This document shows, in pieces, positions 34,854 to 45,451 of a stretch of DNA of 64,000 bases (its first letter is position 1; each line of letters starts with the position of its first letter). The notes under the pieces are model-generated. The model did not search any database. It worked only from the letters and a program-made list of their open reading frames with translations, and was not told the DNA's origin. This stretch comes from Holophaga sp. (lineage in GTDB: Bacteria; Acidobacteriota; Holophagae; Holophagales; Holophagaceae), in the NCBI GenBank assembly GCA_031292735.1, contig JARLGP010000304.1:1-64000 (forward strand), in the 5' to 3' direction. A program made the translations under genes and the position numbers.

Positions 34854-35393
34854 GCCGTTGTGATGGGATAACCAGTCCCGTTTCGCGCGGCCCCGGCATA
34901 AGGTCCTTGGATCCCTGGCGACGCATGCGTCGCAAGGGGGGCCGTGGCGGTCCGGTAACCGGGGACCCGGCCGTCCTGGTTCCGGACGGTCGGCTTTCCG
35001 GCTGGTAAGTCAGCCGTAGGCGTTCAGGTCCCACCAATCGCGCGGCAGTTCGCTGGCGTGATTTCTGGAGCCCGGGGCGACCAGATATCTCGTGAGGTTC
35101 GCCCCGGGCTCCAGAAATCCCGTCAGCGGAAGCAGCAGAGTCCAGATCGCGCCGGCCGAGTGCAAGGAAACCTGTTTTCAGCCATGTGGTAGCAAATCCG
35201 CCCTGGACACCCTGCGCGAGGAGTTCCGCCGGGAGAAGGCAGAAGGGGGCAGACTGTAAAAAAGGACTGTGGGACAGCGCATTCCATCCTGTTTTGACCA
35301 GTGACAGCTAGCGGAGGCGTGAAAAAAATCAACAAATACCCGGTGGATTGTTGGATAATCAAATTCCGTTTCAGGAACACAGGAGGATTTGAC
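34854..35393. other. Intergenic region before ompA-like gene
   Basis: 540 bp without a whole gene. It holds a 16-bp palindrome GCGACGCATGCGTCGC (34918-34933), the long inverted repeat at 35051-35128, and a short plus-strand frame ending at 35259 (KSALDTLREEFRREKAEGG) that looks like the tail of a lost gene. The final 90 bp are AT-rich and carry the ompA ribosome site AGGAGG. Confidence 0.5.
35051..35128. repeat. 30-bp inverted repeat (28 of 30 matched) with 18-nt loop
   Basis: The arms at 35051-35080 and 35099-35128 are complementary except at two positions; the inner 20 bp (ATTTCTGGAGCCCGGGGCGA on the left) are exact. No T-run follows. It may be a REP/BIME-like element, a small non-autonomous insertion or a large RNA hairpin. 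Confidence 0.7.
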
Positions 35394-36458
35394 ATGCGCA
35401 TGATGTTGTTCGCAACCACCTTGGCCCTCGTGGCCGCTCCGCTGGCCGCTCAGGCGGGCCAGAACTGGGTGGGCATCCAGGGCGGCTATGACTTCCAGAA
35501 CAACAGCTCCCGCGATGCCAAAGGCAACGGGATCCTGGGTCTGGCCGGCGGATCCTGGTGCACCCCCCGGTGGGGCTACGAACTCTCCATCCTGGGCACC
35601 CAGCTCAAGGGCAAGAACGGGCTCAACGGCTTCAAGGCCGATGAGTACCATGCCCACCTCTCCGCCCTGTTCAACCTCGCCCCCGGCGCCACCTGGACCC
35701 CCTACCTGCGGGCCGGCGTGGGCGGCACCCAGGTGGACACCCCCTGGTCCTTCGCCACCGACAAGACCACCCGGCTCAGCTACCTCGGCGGCGTCGGCGT
35801 GCAGGCCGCGCTGTCCGACCACTTCCTGCTGGGGCTGGAAGCCCGGGCGGTGCGCATCGAAACCCAGGTTTCCTACACCGAGACCTTGGGCCTGGTGACG
35901 CTGGGTTATCGCTGGGGCGGCAAACCCAGCCCGGCGCCTGCCCCGGCTCCGGCCCCCGCCCCTACCCCGGCGCCTGCCCCTGAGCCCCCGGCCCCGGTGG
36001 CCGCGCCCGCTCCGGCGCCCGAGCCCGTGGTGGTTCCGGCCCCTGAGCCGGCCCCGGCCCCGGTGGCCAAGATCGTGCTCGACGAGGCGGTGCTGCACTT
36101 CGCCAACGGCAAGAACGTCATTCCGCCCCAGGGCGTGGAGGCCATCCGCAAGGTCGCCGCCAGCCTCAAGGCCTATCCCGGCCAGTATTCCCTGGTGGTG
36201 AGCGGCCACACCAGCTCCACCGGCTCCGCGGCCTACAACCGGAAGCTCGCCAAGCACCGGGCCGACGCGGTCGCCAAGGTGCTGGAGAACGAAGGCATCC
36301 CCGCCGCCTCCATCCAGACCGTCGGAGTCGGCCCCGACCAGCCCCTGGCCGACAACAAGACCAAGGCGGGCCAGGCCAAGAACCGCCGGGTGGAAATCGA
36401 CGTGAAGGCCTCCGGGCAGACCGAGACCCACAAGATCGAGACCGCCGTCACCGAGTGA
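35394..36458 (+). CDS. OmpA-family outer-membrane protein with Pro-Ala linker
   Basis: 354 aa. Signal peptide ending AAPLAAQA; an eight-stranded OmpA-like barrel to about residue 178; a linker of nearly pure Pro/Ala (35925-36065); and a C-terminal OmpA peptidoglycan-binding domain (VSGHTSSTGSAAYNRKLAKH, then NRRVEI). It anchors the outer membrane to the cell wall. It is a single-gene unit with its own terminator at 36483-36515. Confidence 0.9.
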   Translation: MRMMLFATTLALVAAPLAAQAGQNWVGIQGGYDFQNNSSRDAKGNGILGLAGGSWCTPRWGYELSILGTQLKGKNGLNGFKADEYHAHLSALFNLAPGATWTPYLRAGVGGTQVDTPWSFATDKTTRLSYLGGVGVQAALSDHFLLGLEARAVRIETQVSYTETLGLVTLGYRWGGKPSPAPAPAPAPAPTPAPAPEPPAPVAAPAPAPEPVVVPAPEPAPAPVAKIVLDEAVLHFANGKNVIPPQGVEAIRKVAASLKAYPGQYSLVVSGHTSSTGSAAYNRKLAKHRADAVAKVLENEGIPAASIQTVGVGPDQPLADNKTKAGQAKNRRVEIDVKASGQTETHKIETAVTE

Positions 36459-36482
36459 TGCCACGGCCGGAATCGCAACCGG

Positions 36483-36515
36483 CCCCCGGGAGGCTCCTGG
36501 CCTCCCGGGGGTTTT
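36483..36515 (+). terminator. Rho-independent terminator after the OmpA-family gene
   Basis: CCCCCGGGAGG (36483-36493), loop CTCCTGG, CCTCCCGGGGG (36501-36511) and TTTT form an 11-bp perfect stem plus T-run, 25 bp after the stop codon. Confidence 0.9.
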
Positions 36516-36532
36516 CGTTATAGGAGAAGCTC

Positions 36533-36967
36533 ATGTCCCTGGTGCAGGAATTCAAGACCTTCGTGGCCAAAGGCAATGTGGTGGATCTCGCCGTGGCCGT
36601 GGTGGTGGGCGGCGCCTTCAGCGACATCGTGAAGACCATGGTCAACGCGGTGGTGATGCCCCTGGTGAGCTACGTGCTGCCCGCCAAGATGCAGTGGGAG
36701 CAATGGACCCTGGGCAAGGTGCGGATCGGCCTGGTGTTTTCCGCGACCCTGCACTTCTTCATCATTGCCGCGGTGGTGTTCTTCCTGCTGGTGAAACTGC
36801 TCGGCATGCTCATGAGGCGCAAGGCCCAGGCGGCGCCCATGGCCACCCGGCCCTGCCCCGAGTGCCTGGAGCCGGTGCCCGAGGCCGCCACCCGATGCAA
36901 GTTCTGCACCAGCAAGCTGGAGCCGGTCCAGTTCCAGGGTGCCGGCGGCAAACCGATGGTAGGATGA
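36533..36967 (+). CDS. mscL: Large-conductance mechanosensitive channel with zinc-ribbon tail
   Basis: 144 aa. The TM1 signature AKGNVVDLAVAVVVGGAF (residues 12-29) and a second helix at ~70-92 are normal MscL. The usual cytoplasmic bundle is followed by four cysteines, C108, C111, C122 and C125 (RPCPECLEPV..TRCKFC), a compact zinc ribbon. The channel releases solutes on hypo-osmotic shock. The metal-binding tail might tune gating or assembly. Confidence 0.92.
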   Translation: MSLVQEFKTFVAKGNVVDLAVAVVVGGAFSDIVKTMVNAVVMPLVSYVLPAKMQWEQWTLGKVRIGLVFSATLHFFIIAAVVFFLLVKLLGMLMRRKAQAAPMATRPCPECLEPVPEAATRCKFCTSKLEPVQFQGAGGKPMVG

Positions 36968-37001
36968 AGGTCGCAGTTTCCCTACCTTTTCTGGAGCTCC
37001 G

Positions 37002-37556
37002 GTGACCCCTTCCAGTTCCATCCCCGAATCCTTTCGTGAGCGTTTGACCCTGGCCGACACGCGGCTCTACCTGGCCACCGCGGCCATGGTGGCGGGCAAC
37101 GTCCTGCTGCCCTACGCCCTGCACCAGATCCCGGAAGGGGGCAGGATGTTCCTGCCGATCTTCTTCTTCACCCTGATCGCCGGCTGGCGCTTCGGGGCCA
37201 AGGCCGCGGTGCTCACCGCGGTGCTGTCGCCCCTGGCCAGCCACTTCCTCACCGGCATGCCCCCGGCCCCGGCGCTCCAGGAGATCATCCTGCAGTCGGC
37301 CCTGCTGGGCTGCCTGGGCGCCCTCGCGGCCTCCCGTTCGGCCAAGCCGACCCTGCTGCTGCTGGCCCTGGTGGTGCTGGCCCAGCAGGCCCTGACCCTG
37401 CTGCCCACCCTGGTCCACGCCGGCTGGCAGCCCTGCCTGGCCGCGCTCCGCTTCCGCCTTCCCGGCCTCCTGCTCCAGGTGCTGGGCGGTCTGGCCGTGC
37501 TCCGGCTGATGGGCCGCTACCTGCCCACGCCCCAGGGCGCCACCCGTGAGGGGTGA
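37002..37556 (+). CDS. Small integral membrane protein, ECF-transporter S-component-like
   Basis: 184 aa from GTG 37002 with GGAG upstream. Five or six hydrophobic segments (YLATAAMVAGNVLLPYAL, FLPIFFFTLIAGWRFGAKAA, and others). The FLPIFFFTLIAGWRFGA block with a following ALxxALSPLxSHFLTGMP pattern resembles substrate-binding S components of ECF vitamin transporters. No ATPase partners are adjacent. Its end overlaps the DUF1893 gene by 11 bp, suggesting joint expression. Confidence 0.6.
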   Translation: MTPSSSIPESFRERLTLADTRLYLATAAMVAGNVLLPYALHQIPEGGRMFLPIFFFTLIAGWRFGAKAAVLTAVLSPLASHFLTGMPPAPALQEIILQSALLGCLGALAASRSAKPTLLLLALVVLAQQALTLLPTLVHAGWQPCLAALRFRLPGLLLQVLGGLAVLRLMGRYLPTPQGATREG

Positions 37557-37977
37557 CCCCCCCCTGGAGCTGCCGGCACCCCTGACCCTGGGCCTGTACC
37601 AGGATGCGGAACTGATTTTTTCCAGTGAGAAGCATTGGCTGCATCCCCTGTTCGATCTGGAAGCCTTTTTCGCCCAGGGCGGCCGCGATCCGGCCGACAC
37701 CTGCCTGGTGGACCGGATCACCGGCCGCGCCGCGGCCTTCCTGGTGGTGCGGCTGGGCATCCGGGACCTGCGCACCCGGGTGCTCAGCCGGCTCGCCATC
37801 CCGGTGCTGGAGCGGCACGGGGTGCGCTTCGCCTGCCGGGAAGAGGTGGACCGGGTGCAGTGCGCCACCGAGGATCTGCTGGCCGGAATCCAGGATCCGG
37901 AGGCCGCCTGGCGGCTCCTGCAGGAGCGCCGGGCCCGCGCGTTCAAGGCTATTCCGCCGGCGGCAGGTCCTCGGTGA
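37546..37977 (+). CDS. DUF1893-family protein
   Basis: 143 aa from GTG 37546. The pattern LGLYQDAELIFSSEKHWLHP, then DTCLVDRITGRAAAFLV and the final RFACREEVDRV region fits DUF1893, a cytidine-deaminase-like small domain of unknown function. The overlap with the membrane protein upstream implies coupled translation. Its 3' end overlaps the convergent gene by 29 bp. Confidence 0.65.
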   Translation: MRGDPPLELPAPLTLGLYQDAELIFSSEKHWLHPLFDLEAFFAQGGRDPADTCLVDRITGRAAAFLVVRLGIRDLRTRVLSRLAIPVLERHGVRFACREEVDRVQCATEDLLAGIQDPEAAWRLLQERRARAFKAIPPAAGPR

Positions 37978-38275
37978 TGAAGAAGAATCCGTAGGCCACC
38001 AGCAGGGTCAGGACGGCCAGGGTGCAGGCCAGGGTCCTGCCGTGCCAGAGCCCGGCCACCCAGTCGGTGATGTCGCTGGCCACCAGGTTGGCCTGGCCGC
38101 CCACCATCTCCATGGTGCGGCGGTAGATCTTGGAATCATCCTGGGGATTGCCCAGGGGGTTGTCGGCGGGGCTGGCGGCGGTGAAGAACACCGCCACCGC
38201 GCTGGTCATGCCCACCACCAGGATGCCGCGGACGATGTCCAGCCGGGTGCGCCGCCTCAGGTCTCTCCAGCTCAT
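37949..38275 (-). CDS. Hypothetical two-helix membrane protein
   Basis: 108 aa. Two hydrophobic segments, roughly residues 14-33 (IVRGILVVGMTSAVAVFFTA) and 81-100 (TLACTLAVLTLLVAYGFFFI), flank a polar loop with DDSKIYRRTMEMVGGQ. No family was recognised. The start at 38275 was chosen as the ATG nearest the first helix; longer frames upstream are shadows of the opposite-strand gene. Confidence 0.55.
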   Translation of the reverse strand: MSWRDLRRRTRLDIVRGILVVGMTSAVAVFFTAASPADNPLGNPQDDSKIYRRTMEMVGGQANLVASDITDWVAGLWHGRTLACTLAVLTLLVAYGFFFITEDLPPAE

Positions 38276-38377
38276 GCCGCCCTCAATCCATTTCCTAGAA
38301 TGGCATTTTTTGACGGTTCCTGTTCCGCTTTCCCCGGGAAAACCGTACCGTAGACCTTGTCGCCTGCGGAGATGCCC

Positions 38378-38707
38378 ATGAAGATCCGAGACAACCTGGA
38401 TGCCCTCATCGAGAAGCACCCGGAGCTGTACGAGGCCTACAGCCGGTTCGGCAAGGCCGTGCACGAGCAGGGCGGCCCGCTGGACGAACGGACCCGGTGG
38501 CTCATCAAGGTGGCCACCTCGGCCGCCCTGGGCTACCGCAAGGCCCAGATCACCCACATGACCAAGGCCCTGGAGGCCGGCTGCACCCCGGAGGAGCTGG
38601 AGCACACCATCCTGCTGCTGGCGCCCACCGCCGGCTTTCCCCGCATGATGGAGGCCATGGAGAACCTGCGGGAATTCCTCAGCTCGCCCGAGGAGATCCG
38701 GCCCTGA
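38378..38707 (+). CDS. Carboxymuconolactone decarboxylase/AhpD-like protein
   Basis: 109 aa from ATG 38378 with GGAG 6 bp upstream. The core TRWLIKVATSAALGYRKAQI..HMTKALEAGCTPEELEHT is the CMD fold. The AhpD CxxC pair is absent (only one cysteine, in EAGCTPEE), so peroxidase activity is doubtful. The next gene, tag, begins on its stop codon (TGATG). Confidence 0.82.
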   Translation: MKIRDNLDALIEKHPELYEAYSRFGKAVHEQGGPLDERTRWLIKVATSAALGYRKAQITHMTKALEAGCTPEELEHTILLLAPTAGFPRMMEAMENLREFLSSPEEIRP

Positions 38708-39273
38708 TGGCCGCGCCGGCCGCCGAGCCCACCCGCTGCGCCTGGTGCGGGACCGACCCGCTCTACATCGCATACCACGACCAGGAGTGGGGGGTGCCCG
38801 CCCACGACGACCTGCGCCTGTTCGAATTCCTGGTCCTGGAGGGCGCCCAGGCCGGCCTCAGCTGGATCACCGTGCTGCGCAAGCGGGCGGCCTACCGCCG
38901 GGCCTTCGCCGGGTTCGATCCGGCCGTGGTGGCCGGGTTCGGCCCCGAGCGGGTGGCGGAGCTGCTGCTGGATCCGGGCATCGTCCGCAACCGGCTCAAG
39001 GTGGCCTCGGCGGTAACCAACGCCCAGGCCTTCCTGGCGGTCCAGCGGGAGTTCGGCAGCTTCGACGGCTACCTCTGGCGCGGCGCCAGCCCGCAGGTGA
39101 ACCACTGGCGCTCGCTCGGCGAGCTGCCGGCGGTGACCCCTCAGGCCCAGGCGCTCAGCACGGACCTGCGCAAGCGCGGGTTCAAGTTCGTCGGGCCGAC
39201 CATCATGTATTCCTACATGCAGGCGGTGGGCATGGTCGACGATCATGTGCTGGGCTGCTGGAAGCGCGGGTAG
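38707..39273 (+). CDS. tag: DNA-3-methyladenine glycosylase I
   Basis: 188 aa. It has RCAWCGTDPLYIAYHDQEWG at the N-terminus, the catalytic/base-pocket segment FEFLVLEGAQAGLSW, and the C-terminal zinc-snap histidine/cysteine (VDDHVLGCW). It removes 3-methyladenine from alkylated DNA. It shares one base of the upstream stop and is followed 9 bp later by a LysE exporter. Confidence 0.93.
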   Translation: MAAPAAEPTRCAWCGTDPLYIAYHDQEWGVPAHDDLRLFEFLVLEGAQAGLSWITVLRKRAAYRRAFAGFDPAVVAGFGPERVAELLLDPGIVRNRLKVASAVTNAQAFLAVQREFGSFDGYLWRGASPQVNHWRSLGELPAVTPQAQALSTDLRKRGFKFVGPTIMYSYMQAVGMVDDHVLGCWKRG

Positions 39274-39282
39274 CGGGGCGGC

Positions 39283-39913
39283 ATGCTGCTTCCCCTCCTG
39301 ATCGGGTTCGCGTTCGGCTTCATCGGCTCGATGCCCGTGGCCGGCCCGATCTCGGTGCTGGTGCTGCACCTGGGCCTGGCCCACCAGGCGCGCCATGCCC
39401 TGTTCGTGGCGGCCGGCGGCGCGCTGGCGGAGGGGCTCTACGCGCTGCTGGCGTTCTGGGGGCTGAGCGCGGTGCTGGCCCGCTACCCGATGGTGCTGCC
39501 GGTCTCCCGGGTGGTGGGCGCCTTCCTGCTCCTGGGCATCGGGCTGGCCATGCTGCTGGCCCGGGCCCGCGCGGCCGCGCCCCGGCCGCAGGCGCCGCGC
39601 CGGGGCAACAAGCGCAGCTTCGCCCTGGGCTTCCTGATCACCGCGCTCAACCCGACCCTCATCATCACCTGGACCACCGCGGTGACCGCGCTGAACGCCA
39701 CCGGCCTGCTGAGCATGGACCGGGCCCAGGCGCCGCCCTTCGCGGCGGCGGTCTGCTTCGGCATCGTGGCCTGGTTCTTCACCCTGCTCGCGCTGGTGGG
39801 CCGCTGGCGCAACCAGGTGAGCGTCCACGTCCTGGAGCGTCTCAAGCGGGTCATGGGCACGCTGCTGGTGGGCATCGGCGGGTGGATCCTGGTCCGGGGG
39901 CTGGCCAACCTGC

Positions 39914-39927
<14 letters not shown>
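39283..39927 (+). CDS. LysE/RhtB-family amino-acid exporter
   Basis: 214 aa with about six helices. It begins FAFGFIGSMPVAGPISVLVL, the LysE signature (GxxxxxxPGPxxxxV-like), and has ALGFLITALNPTLIITW. It should export an amino acid such as lysine, arginine or homoserine lactone. In a genome with strong arginine/ornithine metabolism a basic amino acid is plausible. It overlaps convergent yejF by 14 bp. Confidence 0.85.
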
Positions 39928-41484
<1,557 letters not shown>

Positions 41485-41488
<4 letters not shown>

Positions 41489-42525
41489 GACGCGTCCTCC
41501 GCGATCTCCTTGCGCGGGTCCAGCGCGTCGCGCAGGGCGTCGCCCACCAGGATCAGCAGCACCAGGGTGGCCACCAGCACGGTGAAGGTGGCCAGGGAGA
41601 TCCACCAGGCGTCCAGGTTGTTCTTGCCCTGGGCCAGCAGTTCCCCGAGGCTGGGGGTGCCCTCGGGCACGCCCAGGCCCAGGAAATCCAGGCTGGTGAG
41701 GGCGCCGATGGCGCCGGCCATCTCGAACGGCACCAGGGTGATCACCGGGGTGAGGCAGTTCGGCAGGATGTGCCGGAAGATGATCACCCGGTCCCGCTGG
41801 CCCAGCGCCTTGGCCGCGCGCACGTAGTCGAGCGTCCGGTTCTTGAGGAACTCCGCGCGCACGTAGGCCGCGATCATCAGCCAGCCGAAGATGGAGATCA
41901 GCGCGATGAGCAGCCCCACGCTGGGCGCGAAGAAGGCCGAGAAGATGATCAGCAGGTACAGGGTGGGCATGGCCCCCCAGATCTCCACGAAGCGTTCCAT
42001 GGCGATGTCGGTCCAGCCGGCGAAGTAGCCCTGGATGGCCCCGTAGAGCACCCCGGCCACGGTGCAGACCAGGGTCACCGCGAAGGCGAACAGCACCGAC
42101 AGCCGGAACCCGTAGAGCAGCCTGGCCAGCAGGTCCCGGCCGCGGTCGTCGGTGCCCAGCCAGTTCTGCCGGCTGGGCGGGGCCGGGTTGGGCTCCTGGG
42201 AGAAGTAGTTGATGCTGCTGTGGTGGTAGGGGTTGGGCGGGAACAGGGCGAAGTTGCCCGGCCGGGCCAGGCGCTCCCGGATGAACGGGTCCAGGTAGTC
42301 GGTGGGGGTGGGGAAGTCGCCGCCGAAGGTGGTCTCCGGCAGGGTCTGCACCAGGGGCACGAACCAGTGGCCCCGGTAGCGCACCAGCAGCGGCTTGTCG
42401 TTGGACAGCAGCTCCGCGAACAGGCTCAGCACGGTGAGCGCCAGGAACAGCTGCAGGCTGCGGTAGCCCAGGCGGTTGCCCTTGAACCGCTGCCAGGCCC
42501 GCAGCCAGGGGGACCGCTCAGTCAT
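41485..42525 (-). CDS. yejE: Peptide ABC transporter permease (YejE-type)
   Basis: 346 aa. N-terminal helix, then a long periplasmic segment (to ~residue 125), then the BPD_transp_1 core with the EAA loop YVRAAKALGQRDRVIIFRHI. NWLGTDDRGRDLLARLLYG is the classical DppC/YejE motif. It overlaps yejB by 8 bp and yejF by 4 bp. Confidence 0.92.
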
Positions 42526-43558
42526 ACTTCACCCGCGGATCCACCCACAGGTAGCTCAGGTCGCGGATCAGGGTGGTGACCAGGCCGATGAGGGTGAAGA
42601 AGAACAGGCTGCCCAGCACCACCGGGTAGTCGCGCCGGATCACCGATTCGTAGGACAGCAGGCCCAGCCCGTCCAGGGAGAACAGGGTCTCGATGAGCAG
42701 GGAGCTGGAGAAGAAGGCCCCCACGAAGGCCGCCGGGAAGCCGGTCATGATCGGGATGAGCGCGTTGCGGAACACGTGCCGCCACATGACGTTGTGCTCG
42801 CTCACGCCCTTGGCCCGGGCGGTGAGCACGTACTGCTTGTGGATCTCCTCCAGCACCGAGTTCTTGGTCATGATGGTGATCACCGCGAAGCTGCCCAGCA
42901 CCATGGCGGTGACCGGCAGCACGATGTGCCAGAGGTAGTCCATCACCTTGCCCATGACCGAAAGCTGGTCGAAGTTGGCGGAGGTGAGCCCGCGCAGGGG
43001 GAACCACTGGGCGAAGGCGCCGCCGGAGAACAGCACCAGCAGCAGGACGCCCATGACGAAGCTGGGGATGGCGTAGCCCACCAGCACGATCAGGGTGGTG
43101 GCGGTGTCGAACCGGCTGCCGGCCCGCACCGCCTTGGCGATGCCCAGCGGCACCGACACCAGGTAGGTGAGCAGGAAGCTCCAGACCCCCAGGCTGATGG
43201 ACACCGGCAGCTTCTCGCGGATCAGCTGCCAGACGTCCTCGTTGTGGAAGAAGCTCTTGCCCAGGTCGAACCGGGCGAACTGGGACAGCATCTGGAAGAA
43301 CCGCTGGTGCACCGGCTTGTCGAAGCCGTACAGCTTGCGGATCTCCACGATGCGGGCGGCGTCCACCCCCTGGCGCCCGCGGTAGCCGGCGCCCATGGCC
43401 GCCGGGCCCTCCCCGGCCGAGTTGCGGCCCTGGAGCTGGTGGACCATCTGCTCCACCGGGCCCCCGGGCACGAACTGGATCACCGCGAAGGTGATGGTGA
43501 GGATCCCGAACAGGGTCGGGATCATCAGCAGGGTCCGTTTGAGAATGTACGACCACAT
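42518..43558 (-). CDS. yejB: Peptide ABC transporter permease (YejB-type)
   Basis: 346 aa from ATG 43558, seven bases after AGGAGG; the ATG at 43564 is too close to that site. It begins with YILKRTLLMIPTLFGILTIT, typical of DppB/YejB, and has the EAA loop YVLTARAKGVSEHNVMWRHV. It forms the channel with YejE. Confidence 0.92.
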   Translation of the reverse strand: MWSYILKRTLLMIPTLFGILTITFAVIQFVPGGPVEQMVHQLQGRNSAGEGPAAMGAGYRGRQGVDAARIVEIRKLYGFDKPVHQRFFQMLSQFARFDLGKSFFHNEDVWQLIREKLPVSISLGVWSFLLTYLVSVPLGIAKAVRAGSRFDTATTLIVLVGYAIPSFVMGVLLLVLFSGGAFAQWFPLRGLTSANFDQLSVMGKVMDYLWHIVLPVTAMVLGSFAVITIMTKNSVLEEIHKQYVLTARAKGVSEHNVMWRHVFRNALIPIMTGFPAAFVGAFFSSSLLIETLFSLDGLGLLSYESVIRRDYPVVLGSLFFFTLIGLVTTLIRDLSYLWVDPRVKYD

Positions 43559-43569
43559 GGGCATGCCTC

Positions 43570-45414
43570 CTAGGGGCGGGTGGTCCACCAGGTGGAGATG
43601 ATCCAGCTTTCAGGCTGGAAGAAGCGGGGCGCCACCTTCGGTTCGGCGAACTTCCCGGCCCGGTAGGCGATGCGGAAGGAATTGGTGTACCAGGCCGGCA
43701 CGAAGTAGTGGCCGAAGCGCAGCACCCGGTCCAGGGCGCGCAGCCGGGCCACCAGTTCGGGCCGGGTGGTGGCCGCGGTGGCCTCCTGCACCAGGGCGTC
43801 CACCGCGGGGTCGCGCACCCCCATGAGGTTGCCCGAGCCTTCGGTGCCGGCCGAGGCCGAGGAGAACCGGTCCTTGAGCTCGCTGCCCGGCGCCTCGCTG
43901 CCCACGGTGCGGATGCTGGTGATGTCGAAATCGAACACGTCCAGCCGCTTCTGCAGCAGGGCGAAGTCGGCCACCCGGTACTGGCACTGGATCCCCAGCT
44001 TGGCCAGGTCCTGCATGAAGGGGGTGACGATCCGGCCCATGCTGCCCTCGCTGTCCAGGAAGCTGATGGTGAGCGGCTCCCCGGCGGCGTTGCGCAGCGC
44101 GCCGTCCCGGTAGGTCCAGCCCGCCTCGGCCAGCAGGTGCATGGCCTGGCGCAGGTTGGCCCGCAGGCTGCCGGGCGGATCGGTGTTGGGCGGCAGGGGC
44201 ACCGGCTGGCTGAACAGCTCCGGCGGCAGCCGGTGCCGCAGGGGCGCCAGCACCGCCAGCTCGTCGGGCCCCGGCAGGCCCTTGGCCTCGAAGTCGCTGG
44301 CGTTGAAGTAGCCGCGCACCCGGGTGTAGTTGCCGTAGAAGAACTCCCGGTTCATCCACTCGAAGTCCATGGCCAGTTCCAGCGCCTGGCGCACCCGCGG
44401 GTCGGCGAACTGCCTGCGCCGGGTGTTGATGATGAAGCCCTGGAAGTCGCCGGCGTTGCCGCTGGCCAGGTCGCGGCGCACCAGCTCGCCGTCGCGGAAC
44501 TTCTTGCCCACGTAGGTGCGCGCCCATTCCCGCGCCGAGAACACCTGGATGTAGTCGAACTCGCCGGCCTTGAAGGCCTCGGTCTGGGCGGTGGTGTCCT
44601 TGTAGATCTTGTAGGTGACCCGGTCGAAGTTGAACATGCCGCGGCGCACGCTCAGGCGGGCCGCCCAGTAGTTCGGGTCGCGCTGGTAGGTGACGTCCCG
44701 GCCGAAATCCACGTGGCCGATGTGGTACGGCCCGCTGCCGATGGGGATGTCCATGACGATCTGGTCGAAGGGCTTGCCGCCCCCCCAGTCCCGGCTGAAC
44801 ACCGGCATGCCGCCCACGATCAGCGGCAGCTCGGCGCTGGGGCGGCGGAAGTGGAACTGGATGACCCGCTCCCCCAGCACGGTCGCGTCCTTCACGTCGG
44901 CGAACATGGCCCGGTAGGCCGGGTGGGCCCGGGGCCCGGTGAGCGAATCGAAGCTGAACTTCACGTCGGCCGCCAGCACCGGCTTGCCGGTGTGGAAGCG
45001 GGCGGCGGGGTTGAGCCGGAAGGTGGCGGACAGGTGGTCGTGGCCCACCGCCACGTCCTCCGCCAGCAGGCCGTAGGCGGTGGTGGGCTCGTCGAAGCTG
45101 CCGGTGAGCAGGCTTTCGAACATCAGCTCGCTCACCCCCGGCGGCGAAGTGCCCTTCAAGGTGAATGGGTTGTACTTGTCGAACTGGGAAATGCGCAGGG
45201 GCGGCACCAGCGTGAGTTCGCCGCCCTTGGGCGCGCTGGGGTTCACCCACTGGAAATGGTCGAATCCGGCGGGATATTTGATATCGCCAAACTGCGCATA
45301 GGCGTGGGCGGCCCATACCGGAATTGAAATGCTCATAACCAGGAGGGCCCAGCCGCCGCGAAGATGCTTAAAGACCGAGGATGCGGTAGTTGGAGAGAAA
45401 CGCCCGGATGTCAT
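43570..45414 (-). CDS. yejA: Extracellular peptide-binding protein (YejA-type)
   Basis: 614 aa family 5 solute-binding protein. The signal peptide has an unusually long n-region (about 20 residues) before GWALLVMSISIPVWAAHAYA. Next comes FGDIKYPAGFDHFQWVNPSA, the YejA start, and later NTRRRQFADPRVRQALELAM, typical of the family. Located in the periplasm, it delivers peptides to YejBE. yejB follows 11 bp later. Confidence 0.92.
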   Translation of the reverse strand: MTSGRFSPTTASSVFKHLRGGWALLVMSISIPVWAAHAYAQFGDIKYPAGFDHFQWVNPSAPKGGELTLVPPLRISQFDKYNPFTLKGTSPPGVSELMFESLLTGSFDEPTTAYGLLAEDVAVGHDHLSATFRLNPAARFHTGKPVLAADVKFSFDSLTGPRAHPAYRAMFADVKDATVLGERVIQFHFRRPSAELPLIVGGMPVFSRDWGGGKPFDQIVMDIPIGSGPYHIGHVDFGRDVTYQRDPNYWAARLSVRRGMFNFDRVTYKIYKDTTAQTEAFKAGEFDYIQVFSAREWARTYVGKKFRDGELVRRDLASGNAGDFQGFIINTRRRQFADPRVRQALELAMDFEWMNREFFYGNYTRVRGYFNASDFEAKGLPGPDELAVLAPLRHRLPPELFSQPVPLPPNTDPPGSLRANLRQAMHLLAEAGWTYRDGALRNAAGEPLTISFLDSEGSMGRIVTPFMQDLAKLGIQCQYRVADFALLQKRLDVFDFDITSIRTVGSEAPGSELKDRFSSASAGTEGSGNLMGVRDPAVDALVQEATAATTRPELVARLRALDRVLRFGHYFVPAWYTNSFRIAYRAGKFAEPKVAPRFFQPESWIISTWWTTRP

Positions 45415-45451
45415 GCGGCGATCATATCAGAACGAATAGTTCACGCAGACC

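Noticed and set aside
34918..34933. Palindrome GCGACGCATGCGTCGC as a riboswitch element
   Set aside because: The surrounding sequence could not be matched to c-di-GMP or other riboswitch consensus elements.
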